A stretch of 64,000 bases of DNA from Hemicentrotus pulcherrimus (lineage: Eukaryota; Echinodermata; Echinoidea; Camarodonta; Strongylocentrotidae), in assembly GCA_003118195.1 (NCBI GenBank), contig BEXV01000010.1, forward strand, positions 481,445 through 545,444, given 5' to 3'. The notes beneath the pieces were generated by a model that saw nothing but the letters and a program-made list of their open reading frames with translations, searched no databases and was not told the origin of the DNA. The position numbers and the translations under genes are program-made. Of this stretch, positions 1 through 12,100 are shown one piece after another; within the stretch, counting starts at the first letter, position 1, and every line of letters begins with the position of its first letter.

Positions 1-125
1 GGGTTGTAGGCGACATCACTGCCCTCTCCGAAGCCCATGGAGCCATCAGACAAGTAGATAGATTCCTTGCCCACCAGGACAAACTCGGTGTTAAGGCTGT
101 ACTCCTCGGGAACTGGGTCGCTGAC
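1..125 (-). CDS. FREM2: Exon: FREM2 C-terminal region, cut by window edge
   Basis: Begins after the acceptor ttcag (126-130) and runs off the window at position 1 with no donor reached. 41 codons are visible: [40 protein letters not shown] and N. The VSDPV ... EYSLNT and LSDGSMGFG motifs match FREM2. The rest of the C-terminus, including any transmembrane helix and cytoplasmic tail, is outside the window. Confidence 0.94.
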
Positions 126-3100
126 CTGAAATTTGAAAGCGAGGAAAAGTTAATACATTGTAAATCTGCTGTAAAGCCAGCCATTTATTATTAATGGAAG
201 AAAATGTTTGCAGTCTCTCTACAAGAATCATTCAGACGGAAGCGAAAAGAGGCAATTTCTAAAAGCTACAGTCAACTATTTTTACAATCGTTAAAGACCA
301 AGTATCTCAATGTTTATGTATCTGACATGCTTCTCTTGCCATAGAGAGACTCCTAGTTTCAAGGAAGTGGACTTGTTGATTATTCACTCGGTGGTCTGAG
401 GCAACCATGATCTAAAAAGCGATCGGAAACTAACCTCAGCTGCATTGTACAACTTTATTCTGCCCTTGAAATATCTCAATGCAATACATTTTCCCTTAGA
501 CACTAATACTGCTTCAAGTAGATTATCTAGAAGTTTCATTTGACAATCTCAAAGAAACTTTTAACCTAAACCCACTGACTACTGCATCCTCTCATTCCCC
601 ATATGCTCCCCAGGACCATCTGGTTCCCCCATGGCCAATGAGTTAAGAAGAGAAGATACAATGCGGATTGATCGACTGACCTGTTGGAATCTGATGGGGA
701 GTTCAAAGGTGATAGTGTCCTCAGGGTTACAGACAGGTGGCTGGCTGTAGACGGTGTTGGGTAGGGTAGTGCAAGGAATCAGCTGGATGGTGTAGGTTCC
801 ACTGTAGTCAGAGACCTGTATGGTTGAGAGACAAATGACAAGAGATCTTTGATTAAGGTTCAGTTATTACCAAACACTTGGTAAAATAGACAGGTAGAGA
901 TAGGATTTGAATTTGCACCTGCAGGCAATTTATGCATTCCCTATGAATAGGGATGCATAATTTCCGACAGATTCTATTGCTCAGATATAACATTTGTTAC
1001 ATTAGTAGCGGATAAGCTTTAAGTTTTAAGTTCATATTTCGAAAGTCTGATTATTAGACACCAATTAATGACCACAAAATAGCTTCAAGAATGGCTTATT
1101 TTATCCATGCAAATCCCAAATAAGGAAAACTGCTTTTTCAAGGGATTTGTTTCTTATGTTGGTGGTTGACATATGAAATTCTATTCATGTAAAAAGATCA
1201 AAACCCGATCAGATGAACAGACAAAAGAAAGGTTTGGACAACTTACGGATAGATCAGAGACGAACTGCCAGAGCTGTTCAGGTTGAGCGTAGGTTGGTTC
1301 AGTCCTGAGGAGAGACAGGGAGTAAGTGATTCCTGCATGGTCGATGGAGTTCACAGTGGAAACAACATCAGTAGCTGTGACAGGAAAATAACATGGAATT
1401 AGAATAGCCATCTTTTAAAACACTTGATGTAAGGATTAGAAACATAGTAAATACCAAATGTTTTTAATTCCTAAATCAATTAACAGAAGCTTCATTAAAA
1501 CCAAGCTACACATTGAGACATCTAAGCAGTGTTATGTAGTTTCAGCTGTCTTTATATTGGAAAACATTTCTTTAAGAATGCTTTATTTTAAGACTTACAT
1601 TGATGTGACTGGACGAAGAGACCGTTGAAGAGTGCCTCAGTCCTGAAGTTGACGACGAGACGGCCATCATCATCAATCCTCATGCTGGTTGGGTACAGGT
1701 TACCTACAAACAGAAGAAAACGATTCAATTATGATTGAAATGTGACATTTTACATTGGAAACACAAATCAAGTGATTTAATGGTCAACTACAGAAATAAT
1801 AGGAAAGTTGTTGAAGGGGTGAAAGTTTAGCGTCCAAGTTGAGGCTGAACCTAACTAAAGCTTACTAACTGGTGGCAGCGGTGGGATATGCACATGAATA
1901 ATTCTACAAATGGATGATTTAGGTGGGACAGAATGTCTCAATTTGTTGATTATCAGTCGCTCAGAGTAACTTGAAACACCAATATTTAGTTCTTCAGTGA
2001 CAATCAAAGATACATGTGATATTGTAAGTATAAAAGTGGTTCCCTCCTCTATCAGCTGAATGAGAAATGAAGCCACAACAATTCATCTGTGATCAATTTC
2101 TTACACCAATCTAATTCCTGGCTTCAACCCTGGAGAACACACTATAATCCTCAGCCTAAACAAAACTAGAGTACTAATAGCGATTCTACCCTTATACTTT
2201 TCCTTAGGCAAAACTAAAACTAGAATTAAATGTTGCCATAGCAACATGTGAATTGCCACACTACCATAGTTTTCTGTCTTACCCTGGAGTGACTGGGTTC
2301 CAGTTGTGACCTGAGATCCAATTCCGTTCTGCCAAAGGATAGAGGTGTCGTAGACGAAGGTCAGCTGCAGAGTGGACTGCTGGTCAAAGTGCTTCCAGCC
2401 TCCGGTAGCAACGGGGGAGTGGAAGACGAAGGAGACAAAGAGAGGGATCCTCATGCTCACATAGGACTGGACCAGATCAAGGACCTGTGGATGTAGGGTC
2501 CATAAAGAAGAGCAATTTAGTCATTGGTCATGCAAAACTTGATTCAAACCAGGAAATTAATGTTTAAGGTTGAAATAGATATGTTTTGATATATGCAATG
2601 ATAGTCTCACCATCAATATATCTGAAACACAATGCAAAAACTTGACAAATTTGTAGATGATACAACCTTTACTTCTTTGTAAACTGTTACTGAAGACTCA
2701 GGAGAATAGAAAACAAGTTTATCATCAATCTTCTGCAACAGCATCGGTTCCAAAATTGAATTGATTCTATATACACTTTACGAATTTGTGATATCCTCAT
2801 CCATGATCCTCCATTTTATTAACCCCATCAGATCTTTAGCCTCAAACAACATTTATCCAGTCTACTTTACTTCATGTCTAGGCAAGGTCACCAGCCAAAG
2901 GTCAGCCATCTTACCTGTCCATCAGTTCCGACCAAACCGCCGCACTCGTCCAAAAGCTCAGACATATCATAGTAAGCGTTGAACTCCCACAGACAAGCCT
3001 CAAGGTTCAGGTTACGGTAGAAACGAAGAGTCTCCTCTCCACGGAGCTCAGGAGAGTATTGGTAAGCGTAGGTGTCTCCGACGACGTTGGGGTTCTTAGT

Positions 3101-6100
3101 CTCCTCCGTGATGAAACCAAAGTCAGTGGGGACTTCATTGTAGTCGAGAAGGTTGGAGCATCGGTGGGTTCCGACACGGTAACCATCCTTGCTGAGGGCA
3201 AGCTCAAAGTTGGAGAGCTGACGGGTGGAGATGATGGGAAGCATACCATCTAGAAAACGAAGATGAGCATTGAAGATCAAGAGTTAAATTTGGGATGGTA
3301 CTGAAAATCCTGTGATTGCTCTATCTAAAATCATCTTTAAGTACAACTTCTTGGAGGAAATTCAATGATTTACAAAGCATACATTTTGAATTTTGAACAA
3401 ATTTGGATGTCTGCACACCTAACCTGTCACTTTCAGTCCTACAAACTTAATAATGATATGAAAGAATTTGACTGTACCTAGGGCGTAGACAGGGACTTTT
3501 TTATATCAAGGTGGACATTAAAAAGAGAATAAAAATTGAACAGATCCAAACAAAAAGGGACATAGTAATTTAGTTTAGGTAAACTCCTTCCAGAATCTAA
3601 TCATATCTTTTCTCCTCGCTCAAAATACTGACCGACATGAGGCATGGTGACGGTCAGACGGACTTTGTTGGGGTAGTCTGGGTCGGCGGGTCCAGTGTAG
3701 CGCATCCTGGCGGTGAACGGCTCTGCACCGATGGCATTGGCGACTCGTGGCATGCACATGCCGTCCGTGGAGCTGATGATAATGGCAGGACTGGGATGTT
3801 CACGGCCAGCATCGCCCTCTGATCCGATAGCACGGGCTACGCACTGGACGCGGGAGCCAGGTCCAAAGTAAATGCTGTCCAGGGTAATCTGTGGGAGTGA
3901 GAGGAATCAATAGGTCAATAGTTTGCTCCTATCAGGGTAAGTCAAACACTTCTATGGCACCACTTCAATCATCAAAACACCATTTTTATTTTTTTAAACA
4001 CAAGGGTCAGTACCCAGGGAAATCCAAAATACTTTTTGCAAACAATAAGAAAGTCTGTCTGTATTAAAATAGTACACTACTTGTATGAAATGCAAAAAAG
4101 AAAAAGATAATATACTCTCACCACACCATTCTCCTTAACTGATAATGCATAAAACATTACCATTGAAACTGAGAAGGTTCTATAAGGTGGCATATAGTGT
4201 AATGAAGTGGAACATGAAGACAAAAAAGTGCATAATCTACTTACACCCTTAGTGGTGCTGAAGAAGGTGTCACTATCAGCCTGCCTGAGAGGAGAGGTCA
4301 CACCAGACTCTGAGGTAGGTGCGGAGACCATCCATCTGAACTGGGTCACGGTGTCGTTAAGACCCTCAGAATCACAGATGGGACCGGTGGTGGCAAAGTC
4401 GGGGTACTTGGGGTTGCAAGGCTGTGTAAGGAATGGACACAGGTAGCACAGGTTAGAACAAACAATCAAACAACAGCCCAGCTGATCAATGAGCCCCTCA
4501 TTCATATTAGCTAGGTTGGTAATATGTCTCTTTAATTGATACTGATGTCCTAGCCATACAGTTTTACTAATATCAGAATCTCTTTGTAGTCTACAATGAT
4601 TGCAATATCTGGTGTTGGAACACCATCAACCAATTAATCACACCGAGTCCTGGAATACCTAAATCCAATCCATTGCATGGTAGATAACAGTGAAATAATT
4701 TGAGATGGATCGAGACAATATTTAAAAACCCCAAAACCTGAAAAGGATGGACCAGGCTTCTTTCTTCAGAAGTTTTCATGAAGACTAAAACCTTATTATA
4801 CCTAAATTGTCATACCTGTTTTAAGGCTCAACATGGGTTAACAACCCCGTAAAGGTTATGTGGGGAATTTTGACCTCTGGAAACAAGAATAATCCCTTAA
4901 TCTGAGCATTCTATTGCAAGGACTCCTTTTTATAATACTCTTATCATTACACCCTCATAATAAACACCTTACAAAAAAAGGAAGTCTGCTAAATATCTGC
5001 AGGGTACTTACCTTATCTTGATAGAGTAGAGAATGGACAAGAATTCCAAGAACTACTTACAGAGACACAGACGAGTGGGTAACCTCTTGGTGGGTTGTTC
5101 CTGGCGTTGGGGATGTCGTCGTAGTCGAGCAGGGACACGACCACAGGCTGGGATGGGAAGGTGACTCCGGAGGCCTGTCCTTCTTGTTCGATGTAGATGA
5201 TGGCATGGTTCATCTGGGCGAAAGAGAAATAAGACAAAGCATGAAGAAAAACTCTGCAGGTATTGACAGTGAAAGGTGAGAAGCAAGTTTTGGATGCAAA
5301 ATGCCATAGCTGAAAGCAACTGTGGCCTCTACATATGCATGTTTTCCGATCTGCGTCGTTAAAAACAGAAGAGTGAAACATACTATGCTTATTTCATATA
5401 ATTTTCCCACATTTTTCCCACACCAAATAATTTGATTACCTCATGTAGTCATATGAATGAGACATTCCAAAAGATGCTTTCAGTTCTTTTAAACCAAGTG
5501 GTAATACTCAAGCTATATAGAGGATATACATGTATCACTTACTTTCACAATCCTTGTTTTTCATATCATCAGTTTGATCATTTGTCCTTTATGACCTCAC
5601 ACTATTATTATGGCCCAGATATATCCAAGATCAACCTGATTATGGATTCTATCGTTAATCTTCCCAAGATCCTTTTTTAAAGTGGATAACAAGTTTTGGA
5701 GTATCAAACAATGTCACTTGATTCGTTAAGAGGATTCAAATTTGTACAAGTGTCCCCCAATTCCTTCAAAATATGTTGCTGATAAGAGAAGCATTAAACC
5801 CTCTAGTAGACAGCAGACTGGCGATTAGCAACAAAAAGAGAATAGCGATCATCTGCATGGATGTTTCTTCCAGAAAAGAAATTCCATTCAAGGATGGAAG
5901 TTACTTGATTAGCTACCAAAAGAATTGAATGCCTGAATAAATACATGGCTCCCTTCTCTTCTACTTGTTTTATGCCTCTGTCCTTTTCAAGGACTTTGTG
6001 CGACTAAGCTTTGCACGAGTGAGATCACAGAATAAGGAAGAAAGGAGGTGAAAGGGGATTAACTCGATGCACGTAACTCAAGTCAACAAACTTATAAGTT

Positions 6101-9100
6101 AAATCTATTAAGCTCCACATGTAAAAAGTGTATAAATGTAATATGTTTCAGTAAAGAGCATCTTAATGATGCAGATAAGTATCTTGGGTATAGATCTATA
6201 AATCTATCAGCTACATGTTATTATATTTTTTAAATCTAAAAATCCTCTCTTTGACAATCAATTCAATGTAGTGCCCCCCTGCCCTTGCAGGCCCCCCCCT
6301 CCCATCATCATCATCCAAGTCTCCCCTAACAACTGGAAATTGTCATTTTGGTTTGCATGGATGCGGGATGTAACTAGAACTGTCTTTCCGCTTCTCTTGG
6401 GGTCATTGGGGGATCGTTAGGGAAGGCTCAAGTTTCCCCTTCATGTTAACATGCCGATTAAGTTACCAAAAGACATCCCAATCATTTCCTTTTGGGGTAT
6501 CAACCCAGAAAACTAAGATCCTTTATGAATGATGTATGAAATCAGGTAGTAATAGTACACTGTCAGAGGTAAAGGGTGAAATGTTAATCTTGTAGGTCTG
6601 TTGAGAGAATAGATCATTTTAATGTCATACTAGAAGCTACTGTTCTACTTTTAGGGGTTTTCCTTACAAAAACAAGTTTACAGGAGAGAGATTCAAATAG
6701 ATCAGACTATAAGAGTTAAAGGTTAAGGGCAATACGGACTATCTTTCTATAAAGATGAGTTCTGCTATTCTTTCATGACTTGACCTAAATTCTCGCATAA
6801 AAATATGGAACAAGATTTTAAATGTCTTGTTTCAGTATATCCCCTGAGAAATTGAGACAGAATACAAACGTATACTCGTATCCCAAATGAAAAATGAACA
6901 TATATGTCTAACTTTCTTATGGAAACAATCACTCAATATTCATGATTTTGGGCCAACATTGTCCCAATATCTTTTTTCTTTTTTTTTAAAGTAACAAATG
7001 ATCAGCCTGGTACAACATGTAAAGAGGATCGAGACAAGCCTCCTCTCTGCAAAATACCAATGTAATCCCTGGGAATTATTTGTCGCAGCTAGACTGGGGT
7101 CTTGAACCTAGAACCTTGTGAGGAATACCAACCTGTACGTCAGCGATCATCATCTGGTCGTTGGTAATGTGGAGGGTGAAAGCCTCCCTCATCTCGTTCC
7201 TGTCCTCATCTGGAAGGATCTCAATCTCGACAACACGCTCGGTCACATTGAAACCAAACTCAAGCACTGTGGTGGGAATGAGAGAAAATGGAAATAATTT
7301 GTGAGATATTTACAAATAATGATTAACCAATGTCTTCAAATCTATTTATAACTTTATATGGTAAAAACTTCATAAACTGTTTGAAAAAAACAATGCAATC
7401 TCCCGCAAAAAAAGATTACTGAAGTTCTTAAACATTTTTTTAAGATCGAGACATTTTATCACTTTTTTCTGCAGAGAAAGGTTACATTTTCAGTGAGAAG
7501 GTAATTGCATATTATAGGGTTTTTATAAGGCTGAAAAAGGTTTTTATTTTAAAAGAAATTTATACTGGGGAATCTATACTTCCATTGGAATGAAAGGCCT
7601 TTAAATTTGGTCGTATAGAAGGAGGACAGTTTTGCTACAAGTCACATTCTAATCTCTCCCCCCCCCCCTCCCTCCCGATCTGCCCTCCTCCCCTCCCCTT
7701 CCCCTCTCCCTGTGAATAAGGGAAGTTGCTTGATCCATTTTCTAAGGCTAGGGGGAAGGCAAGAGTCGATCCCTTGCCCGAGAAAATGTAGGACTCAAGA
7801 AACCAGGAAGGGATGTAAGCCAGGATTAACCATGGGTCAACCTCAGACTTTCTACCCATCAACTGACGCTACGATGAAAGCTCTTAAGTACGTGTTTGCA
7901 TAAACCTGGGATTCCACTTGTTTCATTTGCCCCACAGCACCAGACGACACAAAAGAGGGGGGAGAAATGGGTATTTTTTATCGTTTACAATTCAGACATT
8001 TTCCTTTCGATATCTTTTCTTCCCCTTGTCTCGATTAATTGGTACTCTATTTGTGAAGCTGTTGTTATCGAAGAGGGATGTCTCCCGTGAGATTTATATT
8101 TGGTTTTTAGAAAGTGTGAAGTGAATTACATACACTTTGAAAATAACCAACCAAATCTTGAATTGAATGAACCATATATCTACATAGTACATACAGCCAC
8201 TAGAAGGAGTCATTTTCTTGCCTGCCACTTGCCTCCCCCCCCCCCACAAAATATCTGCAAGATTCAGCAAAGTTATTTTCCCCTCTAACGAGCCACTATC
8301 AACATAATAAAATACTAACAATATTTAGATACCAAAGATCATGCTAGTACAGTGTATACATTCACCACTTTTGTATTTTATATCATTGTTCTATTTAGGG
8401 CTCCTAAATCTCATCACTAATAAACAATTTTTTCAAACATATGCATAATTATGTTTATAAACACATCATTTTCTCAGCAAAACACATTTGTTTAAAAAGA
8501 CATCACTTTGTAAGTTTGTATACAAACAGCTTGTGAGTACTGAGTAGAAGACACTAAACATATTATTTCGCATCCAGCCACTACATGTATTAGTGACATA
8601 CAGCCTTTCTGTGATTCAGGATTGACCTTGAGAGGTTCTTGCGGTCACATGACTGTATCCATGCATCCCTCTTCTGTTTATTGTCCTCCACTCACAAGCT
8701 GCCATTGGAATTGACATGTTAAAGCACTTGCATTCACTGATTGGCTGTCCTGGTATTACTCATGTGGACTGCATGTCGGTAAGTTTTGAAATATATGAAT
8801 GGTGTGGGGAAAATGAAATATGATAATGAGCAGACACTGTGACATGAAATAAAAGCTGATAATCTTATTATGCAGGGGAAAGAAAATGTGTCTGGAAAGG
8901 AGGGGGGGGGGGCCTGTTGGACGTTCATTCGTTGGCTAATATCAGGGAGGGGTGTAACTACAGGTATCAGGAAAACTTCCACTATAACCATCTCCGCCTT
9001 CTGTCTGATATGCATCTCTTTCTTGCATTCTTTTTGTTCCTTCTTTCTTTCTCTCTCTATTCCTTTCTACCTATCGTTGATGCATGCACCCATTTTATTA

Positions 9101-12100
9101 ATCTTTTATCTTTCACAGTCCTGTTCATTATCTTTAATTCTTTTTCCACCCCCCTTCTTTCTCTCTCTCTGTTTTCCTCCCTCTCCTTTTCCCTCTATCT
9201 CACATTCTCTTTTCCTTAAGCAAATAGTAATTCCTGAACTCCGCTTTACATCACACATTTCCTTTTGAAATGGAGCAGAAAGCAGAAGGGTGAAATTTAT
9301 TGGATTCATTATCCCATCAAACAGATAACCAGTTCTAATATCTCATCAGTTTCAGTTTCAGAAGAAAGAGTGAGGCAGTTATGTTCTAATGTATAATCCG
9401 ACACCTCGCTCCAAAGCAACCATTTTGCCATCCTTTATTCTACTTTGTCTGCTCTTCCAGAAAATTCCACCCAGAGGCAAAGTTTGTATTATTAAGCTCT
9501 TGGTCAAGATCACTCCCATTCTCCCTACATTTTTTATCCAAACACAATCATCTCCTTTCACGAAATAAACCCCCAAATAAGGCTAAGTTTTATTCAAAAG
9601 GAGACATAAATTTCCCCTCAGTTTTTCAAAACTTTAGTGATAGTCATTTTGATTCTACACACAGCTTGCAGGCAAGCTAGCTACATGTTTCGTGACTCCT
9701 TCCATATTTTTTCCCTTTCTCCAGTGGTGGTTGTGGTTAATTAAAGAAATTGACTTGGTTAAGAAATAGTCAATGATGGTTAGGAATGCTCTTGAAGCTT
9801 CATTGCCTATGCCTAAAATACTAGCAACTCGCCACAAAACGGCACTCTGGAATTGCTTTTCCTTACTCCCATGCACTCAATACCAAATTAGCATGACGAG
9901 GTCCCACTATGCAACTGTTGATTGAAGTTATAAAAACTCATAACCAGGCTGCTTTGGAAATTGCCCACTGTGATCTGATCAATTTGTGAGGAGAGAGCGA
10001 ACAACCGTACACGCACCCACCAGTCAAACCCAGTCTCTAGCTCTACATGGCAATGATTTTATCGTCAACCAACGTCTGCTTTTCCGTTCCCCTCCCCCAC
10101 GCTGAAAGATCGCGTTATCCCGGCCTTACTCAACCCTTTTCCATGCTCAATTTCATGGGCAGGAAACTTTCAGTCAACAAAAGTGAGCAGGGAAAAATAT
10201 GAAAGCATAAGAATTATCAAAATTGATTCTATTAGTGGAAATCTAATCTGATTTTCGGAGTAATAATCGCAAAAATAGATCTGGAATTTTTGAAAGCAAA
10301 ATATTTTGAACACAAGATGTGAAAGAAAGGAAGTGCTATGACATGAGACATGTCAATTATTGATAGATGTACTCTGTGAACACCTCTGCTATTCAGCTTA
10401 CATTGTTTTCATAATTTGAAATGTAGCAAATATTTCCTTGTCATGATTATAAAAGTGTTTCCCATTTTTTTCCTCTTCTTTTTTTTTGGTCTTATAAAAA
10501 ACCTATAAAAAGACGGGCTTTATTTCAAGTCAAAAATCTATCCTGAATGAATTTATGAGAATACATCACTCGTGGTGTAAATTTCAAATAATATAAAATT
10601 GCTCAATTGGAATTTATTCACTGGAGGACAGGATTTTAAGTACCGGAAGACTTTATACCTCAGACACACAACAAGACCGATTCCTAACAGACTCGAAACA
10701 AACCAATTATTGCCTTGTCATGGTTATAAAAGTGCTTCCCATTTTTTTCCTCTTCTTTTTTTGTGTTTCTAACTTTTGTCTAAAAAAAAATTCAAGCACA
10801 ATCAGGCCATGACTGCTAACCCATAAAAAGACAGGCTTCATTTTAAGTCTTTAGTAAAAATCTATCCTGATGAGATTATGAGAATAAAATCACTAATGGT
10901 GTAGATTTCAAATATAAAATTGTTTAATTGGAGTTTATTCACTGGAAATTTATACATCAGTCACAGACAAGACTGATTCCAAACAGACTCTAAATAAACC
11001 AATTCTTGGCTACTGAGGAAGCTAGGACAATGTAATGTTTAAGTTTGGTCTGTGTTGGTCTCAATTATGGTGTGACTGAGGTTTGAGAACAAGAATCATT
11101 CAAAGACCTTTAACCAGCTAGCCCACTAAACTCCTCAATTTCACCCTTGACCTTTGCACTCGAAAAGACCCATTATTACATTCTTCGGCTCAATTTCCAA
11201 ATTCAAGTCCCCCTCTGAAGGATCGAAATGATTATTGCATTATGACAGATATATGCAAGATACTCTCAAGCTTCTTCATCCTCAGGATTCTGAACCTCCA
11301 CTGTCGAGGTCGTGACCTTACGACCTCTTGATTGACAGGTCATAGTCAGAACAGTGGTGTTGAGTGTACAGGGCAGGTAATATTACTGGCTAGGGAGATT
11401 CATGAACAGGAGGAGAGCATTAAATGTTGTCGGGGAGCAAGCTGGAGAGTTATGATTTTTCTTATTTCTGTTAAGTTTTCACAATTCTAATGATGAGAGA
11501 TTTGTATTTAAAGATGTCATGGACGGACACCACACAAGAATCAGGGGGTGGGACTACTGAAAGATTGAATGCAATTAGAGTTTGAATGCTTTGACAGCAC
11601 CAACACACACAATACAGGTCACAATCACTTCTTTGAATTTCTCTTTGAAAATGGCCCTACGTGTATATTCCTATCAGGGTTAGTTAATCTAGTCATCATA
11701 TTTTCTCTTCAAATTATTGATATCACTCAGAATATGCATTCCTTTTGTACCTTATATGATGGTTATTTAAGATTTCCAATGGGTATTTTTTGACAGGGGA
11801 GGGGGTATATAAACTGAGATTGACTATCATATTATATCTTGATTCCAAATCATAAACTCCTTGTTTAAAAAGAAAATAATCAGGTTTGTCATATGGGGCT
11901 GGAGAAAAGGGTAAATTGAATAGCCCAAACACAGTTTTAACACATCCGATGATACTCAAGAGGCTGCTAATATGGCCACACCTTCCCAGCTTGGTTACTC
12001 ATTCAAAAAGCCAATCCCCCCTGAATGCCACACCCTAATGTGCAGCCTTTACCAAATATAGTTCAGTTTTAGCCTCTCCTGGTTGCCCCCTGTTTCAGAC

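Larger units (their letters stand above)
126..5060 (-). other. Short introns between the C-terminal exons
   Basis: Eight introns lie between the nine exons from 1 to 5213: 126-680, 816-1246, 1375-1598, 1704-2282, 2485-2914, 3250-3632, 3889-4244 and 4422-5060. All are 224-639 bp, AT-rich, and bounded by GT and AG on the minus strand. I see no further exons, mobile elements or long simple repeats in them. Confidence 0.85.

Noticed and set aside
3007..3253. Open frames on both strands inside 2915-3249.
   Set aside because: Shadows of the FREM2 exon, whose frame is fixed by both splice junctions.
5061..5213. Internal ATG at the start of this exon as a possible translation start.
   Set aside because: The frame continues from the upstream exon at a clean phase-0 junction, and the peptide is the final strand of Calx-beta 5.
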